The position numbers were made by a program, and so were the translations under genes. The notes under the pieces are model-generated. The model had not been told where the DNA came from and did not search any database. It was given only the letters and a program-made list of their open reading frames with translations. Shown piece by piece: positions 11,535-22,387 of a stretch of DNA of 64,000 bases. Position 1 is the first letter of the stretch. Each line of letters starts with the position of its first letter. The stretch is from Zeugodacus cucurbitae (lineage: Eukaryota; Arthropoda; Insecta; Diptera; Tephritidae): NCBI RefSeq assembly GCF_028554725.1, contig NC_071671.1:24799501-24863500 (forward strand), written 5' to 3'.

Positions 11535-14325
11535 ATGTTCATCTTAAGTGTGTTATATGGCTTAGGACGCGCGCTAACCGCGCGTAATCTAACCGAGATC
11601 CTGGCCACGCTGGCGTTCATCTGCTGTGCGCTCTACCTTTGGTTACAATATCAATATTCATATTGGCGTCGCCATCGTATACCTTACATTGAACCCTCGC
11701 TGCTTTTCGGTAATCTCAAAGGTATTATCAAGTCCGAAGTGGATTCTTGTGCCTTGTTCCAGCATTTGTATCGGCATGAGAAAGCTAAAGATCATCCAGC
11801 AGTCGGTATTTATGTCATGAATAAACCATCGCTGCTAATACGCGATCTGGAGTTGATCAAAGCGATTATGATTAAGGATTTTAATTATTTCTCCGATCGT
11901 CATGCGTCTTCGGATCCGCATTCCGATTCGTTGGGTTCAGATAATTTGTTTTTCACTAAGAATCCGAAATGGAAGGAGATACGCGTTAAGTTGACGCCAG
12001 TTTTTACCAGTGGCAAAATGAAACAACTATTTCCACTTATTGAGGAGGTTAGTAGAAACATTAAGAAATATAAAAATTAAAACTAAAAAAAATTAAAATA
12101 AAAAAAAAAATATAAATTAAATAATATGTAATTGAATACTATATATATATATAAATAAATGTATCAAAAGTGGTTAATATAAAAAATCAGCAATAATATA
12201 ACTGTTTGTATATAAGTGTGTTTTAACCGCTAGTGTTTATATTTAAATAAGGTTTGAAAATATGTTTTGGTGCGCAACTTGGATTGACGTAAAAGTGCAT
12301 GTGTCAAATGCGACTCTTGGTTTGAAGTGATGCATTTTACTAAACATCGAATGAAGATGTTAAAAAAATGGAAAAAGAAGGGAGCAGTGTTATATGGAAA
12401 AGTCAGTAAGGAAAATGGACCGAAAAAAAATTTAAATATTATTTATCGTTTTTCTAAAAAATATATGCATGCATTTTTATCTCTTTAAAATCTCAAATTA
12501 AAAGTAAAATATTTTTTTTTTGCTAAATATTTTATAAAATTTAAACAAATGGTCACTTTAATTTTTTTTTTAAGTAGTTAAGGATAATATATTTTTAACA
12601 CTTTCTATTAATTTTCTATTAAAAAGTTAATAGTGTTTAAGATCCTGATACATTTTGATTTTGTTGTCAAAGAACAATTGGCGACTATATCGAAAAAATA
12701 ACTCGAAATCGTCGAGTCCGAACGTCACAAACACTCATGAATTTCTATTAGCAAATCGCTGCTGAATGGTAATAAAATCGATATATTTCTGAAGCAGACG
12801 GTTACTTGTTATGAAAAGTGGATGAAAGGTAGTGGTCGAATCGGGGTGAGACGTTGATCAAGCCAGGATTGATCATCAGCAAGATTTCGCTATGTATTTG
12901 GTGAGATCTATTATCTACTCTCTCTCTCCTTATTCAGAACAGTACTCTTAAGAATTGTACGTCTGAAAGATCCATTCGAGCTGAAGGGGCTAGCTTTGGC
13001 CGATCGTTACTCGCCAAATGCTTCGGGACCTTGATCGGGAGACTCTTATGCATCTCCTTTTTAGTTCGGATGGAAAATTATTTTTTATATTTTTTAAGAA
13101 AAGTAATAATAAGAAATATTTAACGAGATTTATTAAATTGTTCCCTTTAAAATTATCCACAGGTCGCACGTGAATACGAAAAGTATCTACACGCATTGGA
13201 AGTGGATCCGAAGACTAACACCAAAATACTCGAAGTAAGGGAAGCGAATGCGCTCTACACAACCGATGTGATAGCGATCACAGCCTACGGCGTACAAGCA
13301 AATAGTCTCAACGATCCAAATGGTATTTTCCGTAAGAGAGGCAAAGAAGTTTTCACTTTCACTTGGTTACGTTCCTTGGAGTTCAAAGCGATCTTTTTCC
13401 TACCCATTGTTGTTAAGCTTTTTCGCTTCAAAGTCTTCTCGAAGGAGACCACGGTCTTTTTGCGCGACTTAATCAATCATGTGATGGACGAACGCATTCG
13501 AACGGGTCTGGTGCGCAACGATCTAATCGATGTGTTGATTAAATTTAAACAGGAGGCCGAAGAAGAGCTGAAAGAGGGTAAGAAGCCATTCATTTTGGAA
13601 AGAGATGCTTTGGCGGCGCAAGCGGCCATTTTCTTTACGGCCGGCTTCGAAACTACATCTTCCGCAATGTCTCTTGCTATGTTCGAGATGGCGCATAATC
13701 AGGAAGTGCAACGACGTTTACGTGCAGAATTACTTGAGGCATACAAGATTAATGATGGCAAAATAACCTACGAAATGTTGATGAGTCTGAAGTACATGGA
13801 TAATGTATTGAAAGAGGTATTACGCCGTTATCCAACATTGCCGTTTCTCGAGCGCGTATGCACACCGAAAGCTGATGAAACTGGTTATTCTTTGAAAGCT
13901 TTTGGTATGGACTTTACGGTGCCGCGTACTATGCCGGTCTACATGCCAATTCAAGCTATACACATGGATCCGAAGGTTAGTTTTTCTAATGGACTTTATT
14001 ACTGTTGTTAGCTATTAAATTGTTGTTTTGTTTGATACAGAATTTCAAAGATCCCGAAACATTTAATCCCGATCGTTTTCTACCCGAAAACAAACATGAG
14101 AATAATATGAATGCCTATATGCCTTTCGGCATTGGACCACATAATTGTATCGGTGAGCGCTTCGCAATGATGCAAACGAAGTTGGGGCTACTCTACTTTT
14201 TCCGTAATCACTATGTCACAACATGTGAAAAGACGCCGACGAAAATACTTTTGGAGCCACGTGCCGTCATCTTAAAGGCTATGTGTGACATACAACTGAA
14301 ACTCGTGCCTGATCCATTGTTTTGA
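11535..14325 (+). CDS. Cytochrome P450 gene A, CYP6G-like (3 exons)
   Basis: Exons 11535-12047, 13163-13975 and 14041-14325 join in phase 0 to a 536-residue microsomal P450. An N-terminal membrane anchor covers about residues 20-40. Other marks are the C-helix WKEIR, the I-helix AGFETTS at about 331-337 (oxygen-activating threonine), the K-helix EVLR from about 389, and the heme loop FGIGPHNCIGER with ligand Cys about 478. CYP6 enzymes oxidise lipophilic xenobiotics or endogenous hormones using NADPH-P450 reductase at the ER. It is the P450 nearest Ecm29. In Drosophila the gene I recall beside Ecm29 (CG8858) is Cyp6g2 (CG8859), so this may be its counterpart, but sequence memory alone does not settle that. 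Intron 1 (1,115 bases) holds a mariner relic. An AATAAA lies at 14446. The start was chosen because it follows the promoter and begins the hydrophobic anchor. Confidence 0.93.
12655..12905 (+). pseudogene. Decayed mariner transposase relic in P450 A intron 1
   Basis: The + strand of the intron reads like the middle of a mariner transposase: a segment ending SLLNGNKIDIFLKQTVTCYE then KW, the region around the first catalytic Asp. Further mariner words (AKPGL-like, LCIW-like) follow out of frame. The expected GDE triad reads CYE, so the catalytic Asp is lost, and stops interrupt it. No inverted repeats remain. Confidence 0.7.
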
Positions 14326-14445
14326 AGTGAGTGGGAGTTGTCAGATGTCATGTCCAACATGTATAGAGATTAAACTGTTGAATAACTGTATTTGAAGTAA
14401 GATTTTCATTTATATTGTCTATTTATTTGTAGTAAAAATAGTTTT

Positions 14446-14451
14446 AATAAA
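14446..14451 (+). terminator. P450 gene A polyadenylation signal
   Basis: AATAAA 121 bases after the stop. The facing gene (P450 B) ends at 14861, leaving about 400 bases between convergent 3' ends. Confidence 0.55.
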
Positions 14452-14860
14452 ATTTATGTATATTGATGTAATATATCTCAAATGTTTACCATTCAAATCA
14501 TTTTTAATTAATTTAAATTTTTTTAATGGTGGCAACTCTTCTTCGCTTGCTTAAAACTTGTCTGTTCGATGGGTATATTGAATCGTTTTTACATTTTATT
14601 CTGACTCGTCAGGTACACTTTTTCGAAGGGATCTAACCTAACCTAATCCTTTGAAAAAGCATCCCTTATAAAAAGCTTACTTAAACCTTTTGAGTTTATT
14701 GTCCATTTAGGAATACACATTTCATTTATTTTATCCAAATAGGGCAATAATTTAATTGTCAACTCCGTCAATATATCCGATGTAAGCTATTTTAAATCAA
14801 ATCACGTAATTAAGAAAGAACTGAAGATTTCAAAAATTCTTGAAAAAAATTCAATTATAT

Positions 14861-16579
14861 TTACTCTTCTTGAACAAACTTCAAATAAAGCCCACCCTTG
14901 GCTTCTAGCATGAATCTCTTAGGATCAAATCGTATTTCTTTTAAAGTTTTTTCACACAACTCTACACGATGCCGCTTTAAGATATATAACAAACCCAGCT
15001 TGACTTGCAGTATACCAAGTCGACTGCCAATACAACCATGGGGTCCGGCTCCGAATGGTATATAAGTCATTGGTTTAATGGTGTGTAGTCTCTCTGGCGA
15101 AAATCTTTGTGGATCATAATGTTGTGGATTGGGCCAGTACTGGAAGAAATATGAGAAGAATTTATGTGACTAGAATGACAGTGAGCTCATTTTTACCTTT
15201 TAATCTGATTGAAGATACACATAAAACATATGTATCTACAAAGTGTTTCTAGTTTAGAGATCTTTCAGTTAATAATTGTTTGCCAACCTTACCTTCGGAT
15301 CACTGTGTAAACCCAAAATGGAAACATATGCCGGTACTTCTCTGGGTATGTTCAAATACTTTTTGCCCTTCTCATACCACAAAGTCTGGTGCTCGCCAAA
15401 CGGAAGACACTCACGATTAATAAAGGGTGCTGTCGGATATAGACGTAATCCTTCGGCGACCACCATACTCAAGTAAGGCATATGTAATAACTGTTTGTAA
15501 CTCACAACTTGTGGAGCACGCAAATGTGTGGCTATTTCGGCTTTTAATGTACGCTGAATTGCCGGTTGCTTTGCCAATTCGTATAAGATGAACGCGATTA
15601 GCGAAGACGACGTCTCAAAGCCCGCTAATAAGAAAATGCCCACTTGCGCGGCAATAAAGTCCGGATGTCGCAGCCAACCGCTGTGCGGCTCGGTGTACTT
15701 CAAATTGTGTTGCATTTTCAGCAGAAAATCGATAAGATCACCACTATCATGTGCGCGTTTGCCTATATCCAAGCGTTCCTGCACCAAACGCCGCAAGTAG
15801 CTGGCGTATTTGAGTGTAAATAGTTTTGATTTGAGCAAACGCACTGATTTCGGTAGAAAAAATATTGCAAAGAAATCGATAACCTTACGCAGACTCGGTT
15901 CGAATAGTTCTACACACTGTGCGCGCATCTCACAGCCATCGTTGCGTAGGCCTGCCGTGTCGATGCTATACAATAGCGCAGCTGTGACGTCTGTTGTATA
16001 GAGCGCACACATTTCTTTGACCTCAATGACCGCAGCGACGCCGATAGCGTCTTGTTTCGTCTTACGTGCGATATACCCTTCTAATTGTTCGGCGTACATA
16101 ATGAGTTTGGGATACATCACCTTCTTTATATGTCCACTGGTGAATAGTTTTGAAATCTCACGTCGACTCTTGCGCCAGATCGCATATTTTGCCAAGGGTA
16201 GTGTCAGCGCTCCCATTGGATCACTATGCAGATCGGCAGCCTCATAACGATTGGGAAAACTATTGAACTGTTTTGTGAGTAACTGTTCGATCAATTCGGG
16301 TTTGCGTATAAGCAAAGCGGGCGTCTGTAATATAAAGAAACCGAAAAACGGCGCTGTTTGGAATGTGGGCTCTGCGTAGAGCGCTCGAAAGTATTCGCCG
16401 AAAGAAGTGCGTAACATCAGTAGTGATTTAAGATTTCCCACAAAAGGTGTGGGCTCGAGATATGGTATTTTGCGACGATGCCAATAACTGTAACGGCGTT
16501 GAAACCAGAGTTGTAGTAAGGTCATAATGATAAAGATGAGCACTATTGTTATCAGTAGTTGGTAGCTGTAGACTGACAT
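14861..16579 (-). CDS. Cyp6t3: Cytochrome P450 gene B, Cyp6t3-like (2 exons)
   Basis: Exons 16579-15293 and 15139-14861 give 521 residues. An N-terminal anchor covers about residues 8-25. Further marks are LGNLKSLL-type hinge sequence, DPMGALTLPLAKY before the C-helix, the I-helix LLAGFETSS, the K-helix EGLR, and the heme loop PFGAGPHGCIGSR with Cys about 465. MGALTLPLAKY and TYIPFGAGPHGCIGSRLG match my memory of Drosophila Cyp6t3, a P450 reported to contribute to ecdysteroid synthesis in the prothoracic gland. Cyp6t3 sits in the Cyp6g cluster in Drosophila, as here. Unlike genes A, C and D it lacks the intron that follows the C-helix region. A TTTATT on the + strand near 14726 can serve as its poly(A) signal. 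Orthology needs a tree, because Cyp6t1 is a close alternative. Confidence 0.92.
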
Positions 16580-17584
16580 GACGTTTGCTGTAGAGGGGCT
16601 AGAAATTGCAGTAAAGTTGAACGTTAAATCTTTGATCTGAAAACTAGTAGTTTGAATGTTCTCGCTCTTACTAAAAACTTCGTCGAGGTGGTGCTACACG
16701 CTCTGATCGTCCAAGAGGACCTGAAACATCACCTATTATGGGACGCAAGTTTAAGAAAATGGTTGCCGATCTAAGAAAACCCTCGAGCCAATTTTGTCTA
16801 AAAATTTGAGTTCGAAAATATTGTCAGCTTAATTTCGCACTTCCAGGGTATCTAAAAATTGCTTAGACCTTTAAATATTTTCGCATTTTATAGATTGAAT
16901 ATTATATTTTAATATCAGACTATCCTGATACTGAGCTCAAGGAGCTTCACGGCTAAAATATAAGTTCCCAGATATTTACCTCTAACTTCCAATTACTTCG
17001 TCAAAAAATTAGTAAGAAGAGTCTAAGTCCGGTCCATACACGGACAATTTAAACCCTTAAATACTTAGAGTTTTGAATCGAGTAAAGAAATATATTTCTG
17101 ATCATTCTTTTTAGATAGAATATTCTAATTCCAGATCAGGCTATCCTGAACTCGAGCTCAGGATGTTCACAAAATCTTTTTCTGACGTCTCCAAATCAAT
17201 ATCTCTGTCTCCACTCTCGTAAAGGGTATTCGTTTTATTTTCATTACAATATTTTCTCCAGCACACAAACATAATTAATGCAAACACTTCCCTTTCATCT
17301 TAGATTTATGCATATATAATTTGTGGAGAAGACAGCTGCAGTGTAAAGAACAAAGCACATCACATTCAAAAGAAAAGCAGAAAACATTCTAAAGTTTCCT
17401 CATTATATATACAATACTTAACGAAATTAGTTGGCTTCTCCAAAAATATAAATAAACTCCTCAAGGTCAGGTCAAATAGTTCACTGCTCACATTTCTAAC
17501 AGCCACTTTTCAGTGACATAAAACGTTGTGCTCCAAGTGCTTCCAACCACAGTCTTCGAAGTGTACTGCTGAAACCAAAGCGCA
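16580..17584. promoter_or_regulatory. Shared upstream region of divergent P450 genes B and C
   Basis: One kilobase separates the start codons of gene B (-) and gene C (+), so both promoters must lie here. Toward gene C there is TATAAATA at 17447 with a TCAC initiator-like site near 17481. TCAAGGTCA at 17461-17469, followed by a second overlapping GGTCA, matches the extended monomer site of FTZ-F1/ERR-type nuclear receptors. No clear TATA is seen for gene B. No ORF of interest lies inside. Confidence 0.4.
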
Positions 17585-20500
17585 ATGTGGTTGGAAAGTT
17601 TACTGCTCTTACTGCTCCTTATCGGTTTGGTATATGCTTGGTTGCGCTATCGCTATGATTATTGGAAGCGTCACCAGGTTACGCATTTGACGCCCACATA
17701 CGGTGTGGGCAATTTAGGTGGTTTATTTTCAATGCAACGTAGTCCAGCGGAGTTTGTGCAGCGTCTCTATGATCATCCGGAAGGTCGGAATGAACCTTTC
17801 GTCGGCATACATGTCTTCACACAACCGGCGCTTTTGTTACGTGATCCTGAACTTGTGAAACGGATTTTGGTGAAGGATTTCTCAAAGTTTTGCGACAGGT
17901 GAGTGGTGTGAGGAGAGAGTATGGGTTTAAATAATGAATTTTCTGTCGAATTTATTAGATTTTCAAACTCTGATTACAAAGGCGATCCGTTGGGTTCTTT
18001 AAATATATTCTTTCTACGTAATCCTGCCTGGAAGGAGGTGCGTTTCAAGTTGTCGCCGTTCTTTTCCAGTGGCAAGCTCAAACATATGTTTCCTTTGGTG
18101 GAAGAGGTAAGTTTTTATGAAGGACATTAATGTTTTATAAGGACAAAGAATGGTGCGGAGATCCAAGATCACTTTGAGATTTCTTTGCGCTAAAATCATA
18201 ACGAACCGAACGAAACAGCTTCAAACTACATTTATTAAATCTGAGAATTACGGAAATCGGTCTATCTTCAGCTGTTTTTATACTCTCGCAACAAATGTTG
18301 CTAAAGAGAGTATTATAGTTTTGTTCACATAACGGTTGTTTGTAACACCCAAAACTAAACGAGTTAGAAATAGGGTTATATATACCAAAGTGATCAGGGT
18401 GAAGAGTGGAGTTCAAATCCGAATGTCTGTCTGTCCGTCCGTCCGTCTGTGCAAGCTGTAACTTGAGTAAAAATTAAGATATCTTGATGAAACTTGGCAC
18501 ACTTATTTCTTGGCACCATAGGAAGGTTGCTTTCGAAACACACACACATAAAGTGCCATAACTAAGCCATAAATAAAGCTATGGAAATAAAATTTGGTAT
18601 GAAGGATCGTACTATGAAGGCATATTTGGATGTAATTTTTTTGGGGAAGAGGGCGTGGCCCCGCCCCCAAATCGGTTATTTGTATATATCTCGCAAATCA
18701 ATAGAGCTATATAAACCAAACTTCCTGCAGTCGTTTTTTTTAGCCACTTCCTAATACAGTCCAAATGAAAGAAATCGGATAATAACCACGCCCACCTCCC
18801 ATACAAAAGTTAGGTTGAAAATTACTAAAAGTGGGTTAACTCATTAACTCAAATGAAAGCTGCACTCAGATTTTTTTACAAAATGGAAAATGGGCGCGGC
18901 GTCGCCAACTTATGGGTCAAAAACCGTATCTCAGGAACTACTCGACCGATTTCAATGAAACTTGGTTTGTAATAGTTTCCTTTCATCCCAATGATATGTT
19001 GTGAAAATAGGCCAAATCGCTTCACAACCTTTATACCAGAACTTTGAAGACAATCTGAATCGTTTACTTTACAATATATAAAGTAAGTACTAGTGAAGAT
19101 ATCGGTGCAGAACTTTGCACAAATAATATGTTAATAGTGTGGCAGCCCCATTCTAAAAATCGAATTTGGACCATAGGTTTTTAAGGCCCAATATATCGAA
19201 CACGACGATCTCGGTGCTTCTAACCTAATATTATGGTTTCCAACTTTCAATGGACTTTATACAATATATATGACGAATATTTGGGTAAAATTGTGTATTA
19301 TATAATATAAATATAGTTAAATAAATAAATTGCGAGAGTATAAAATGTTCGGTTACACCCGAACTTAGCCCTTCCTTACTTGTTACTCTTTAGATTGGTC
19401 TGTATCAATGACTCCTTTATATTTTTTCCACAGGTCGGTCGCGAGCTGGACAAATATTTGCTCTCTCAAACAGTTGATTGCAACGAAACACAATCATTCA
19501 TGATGGAAATGAAAGAGCTGTGCGCACTCTACACAACGGATGTGATAGCAACTGTCGCTTACGGCGTACAGGCGAACTGTTTCAAGCAACCGAATGGCGA
19601 ATTTCGGCGGCATGGTCGCGCGGTATTCAAGTTCAGTGTGCGCCGTTCATTAGAATTTATGGTTGTATTCTTTATGCCACACTTAGTACCCTATTTGGGC
19701 TTCAAAGTTGTGCCGCCAACCTCTACGGACTTCCTACGTGCCACAATCACCTACGTGATGGAACAACGTGAATTGTCGGGCAAAAAACGTAATGATCTGA
19801 TAGATATACTTATTGAATTTAAAAATTCGACAAGAAATAAAAAATCTGCCAGTGGACTCGTCTATGAGGGTGATATTTTAGTAGCGCAAGCGGCGCTCTT
19901 CTTTACAGCCGGTTTTGAGTCATCTTCGGCGACAATGTCCTTTGCACTGTACGAGCTGGCAAAACGTCCCGACTTACAGCAGCGCGTACGTGACGAAATC
20001 GCCGCCGGTCTAGAGCGCACCGACGGTAAAGTGACATACGACTTTATTGAATCATTAGAGTATATGCAAATGGTAATCGATGAGGTGTTGCGTCTATATC
20101 CACCGCTACCGTTTCTCGATCGACAATGCACCGCGTCGTTGGAGGAAGGCGGTTACTCCTTGGAACCGTTTCACAAGTATCGTTTGCCACACGGTATGCC
20201 CGTTTACATACCGGTTTATGGACTACATATGGATCCGAAGGTAAATAATATTTTTAGTTGTAGCCGTTCTATAAAACACTCACTTTTGCTAACTTTCTAC
20301 ACAGTACTACCCCGAGCCAACAAAATTCGATCCAGAGCGTTTTGCACCACACAACAAAAAGCTACTGACACCTTACACTTATATGCCCTTTGGACTGGGT
20401 CCGCACGCCTGTATTGGCGAACGTTTCGCTATGTTACAAACCAAAATCGGACTCACCTATTTTCTACTTAACCACAAAGTGACGACTTGTGCGCGCACCA

Positions 20501-20601
20501 AGATTCCCATGCAGCTGGATCGCAAAGCGGTTGTGATACAGGCCGAAGGCGGTATCTATTTGAATGTTGTGCGTAGTCCGTTGGGTGAGCGTATAGAGTG
20601 A
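17585..20601 (+). CDS. Cytochrome P450 gene C, CYP6G-like (4 exons)
   Basis: Exons 17585-17898, 17959-18106, 19434-20240 and 20305-20601 join to 521 residues. An N-terminal Leu-rich anchor covers residues 2-18. Other marks are the C-helix WKEVR, the I-helix TAGFESSSA, where the usual Thr is Ser, the K-helix EVLR, and the heme loop PFGLGPHACIGER with Cys about 459. It is closest in the window to gene A (shared ALYTTDVIA and YGVQAN) and is probably its tandem duplicate. Two oddities stand out. An extra 60-base phase-2 intron (17899-17958) is absent from A, B and D, and a full HINE-like repeat makes up most of intron 2. The stop is at 20601; only a variant poly(A) hexamer is seen near 20870. The substrate is unknown. 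Confidence 0.92.
18275..19382 (+). mobile_element. HINE-like repeat, copy 2 (complete), inside P450 C intron 2
   Basis: The best complete copy, about 1.1 kb. It runs from TTTTATACTCTCGCAA (18277 on) to the tail with hairpin GTTCGGTTACACCCGAAC (about 19348-19365) and CCTTCCTTACTTG. The inverted counterpart TTGCGAGAGTATAAAA sits just before the hairpin. A GTCC/GTCT microsatellite lies at about 18424-18450. Without it intron 2 of the P450 would be about 220 bases. Confidence 0.9.
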
Positions 20602-20982
20602 TCTGCGTATATTAGCGCCGACTGTACGAAATACACGAATGAGTGAAAGTTATTTGGTGGCATACGATTTTAAGGGCCACTGCACAAGCTTAAACATGAA
20701 TGACTAGAATGCCTGCATTTTATTCTAAGAAAACGCATTTTTTTAACTTTAGACTTAGGTCAATAGCACCTTTGCGTGCTTTGTGTAATTTGTAAGATTC
20801 TCTAATTTTCATTTTCATTTTAATTTGTTTTTGTGCCGCTTGACCTCAAGCCGTTGTACTACTACTATTAAATAAGCATTTTCTTTGTAATTTTTGAATT
20901 TGCAATTCACAATGAATCGTCAAGGGATCGCGTGTGTTAAACGAGCGATCACGAAGTGCTCTTAGATAAACCGCAATGAAAC
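20602..20982. other. 3' flank of P450 gene C
   Basis: Holds the 3' UTR of gene C, including a TTAAATAAG near 20870 that may act as a variant poly(A) signal. Nothing else is seen before the next repeat. Confidence 0.5.
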
Positions 20983-22387
20983 AAGTAAGGAAAGGCTAAG
21001 TTCGGGTGTAACCGAACATTTTTTACTCTCGCAATTTATTGAAGAAATTTTATTAAGATAACACACAAATTTACCCATAAATTCGGCATAAAGTTTAATA
21101 GAATAACGAAAATCGTCATATATAGATATGAGGGCTGAGGTAATTCCTAAACCGATTTCATTCAATTTCATCAGCAAGGTGCATACACTATATCTAATAC
21201 TATACGCTCACTTAATTTTGCTAAGATATATCACATATTACCAACAATTTCCTCCGAATTACATTAAATTATTTGAGAGATTTACCCATATTTTCGGTTA
21301 AAATTTAACCTAAGGCCCTGAGTTCAACATGTTCGATATCTGGGGCCTTGAAAAGTTATAGTCCGTTTTCGACAATTTTTTCACAAGTGATGCCACAGAT
21401 CATATACAGTATTTGTGTAAAGTTTTATTTCGCTATCTTCATTGGTTCCTAATGCATATATTATAAAAGGATGTATAATGTATATATTATGAAGAATTCA
21501 GATGGAATTCAAAATTGAGTTATAAGGAAAGTAGTCGTAGTTGTGAACCGATTTCATTTTTAACCGTGTTGTCTGGGTGTCAAGAAAATATTATATACCA
21601 ATTATCATTGAAATCTGTCGAGAAGTTCCTGAGATATGGTTTTTGATCCATAAGTGGGCGATGCCACGCCCATTTTTCATTTTGTAAAAAAATTTGAGTG
21701 AAGCTTCCTTCTGCTATTTCTTCTGTAAAATTACTAGCTTACTAAATAGCTGACGTTTTTCGTTAGTGAGTTAACCCACTTTTAGTAATTTTCAACCTAA
21801 CTTTCGTATGGGATGTGGGCGTGGTTATTATCCGATTTCTTTAATTTTTGGACTGCATAAGGAAATGGCTAAAAGAAACGACTTCAGAAGTTTGGTTTAT
21901 ATAGCTTTATTGGTTTGAGAGTTATATACAAAAAACCTATTTGGGGGCGGGGTCACGCCCACTTTTCAAAAACCATTACATCCAAATGTGCCCCTCCTTA
22001 ATGTGATGCTATGTTCCAAATATTATTTTCATAACTTTATTTATGGCTTAGTTATGACACTGTATAGGTTTTCGGTTTCCGCCATTTTGTGGGCGTGGCA
22101 GTGGACCGATTTTGCCCATTCGAAAGCAACCTCCTCAGGGTGCCAGGGAATATGTGTTCGAAGTTTATTAATATATCTTAATTTTTACTCAAGTTATCGC
22201 TTGCACGGACAGACGGACAGTCGGACAGACGGACGGACAGACATCCGGATTTCAAATCCACTCGTCATCCTGATCATTTCTATATATAAAACCCCATATC
22301 TAGCTCTTTTATTTCTTGGTGACACAAACAACCGTTATGTGAACAAAACTATTATACTCTGTGCAACATGTGGCGAGAGTATAAAAA
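20983..22387 (-). mobile_element. HINE-like repeat, copy 3 (long form)
   Basis: It begins AAGTAAGGAAAGGCTAAG and GTTCGGGTGTAACCGAAC, and ends in the left hairpin remnant (ACTCTGTGCAACATGTGGCG) plus AGAGTATAAAAAT. A microsatellite of GACAGACGG units lies near 22206-22245. At 1.4 kb it carries an extra internal segment (about 21,030-21,440) not present in copy 2 but shared with copies 6 and 8, so two subfamilies exist. The 135-residue ORF it contains is repeat-derived and not a gene. Confidence 0.88.

Noticed and set aside
16676..16800. Short open stretch upstream of P450 B that looked protein-like
   Set aside because: Read in both + frames it gave no motif of a known family; not enough to call a transposon or exon.
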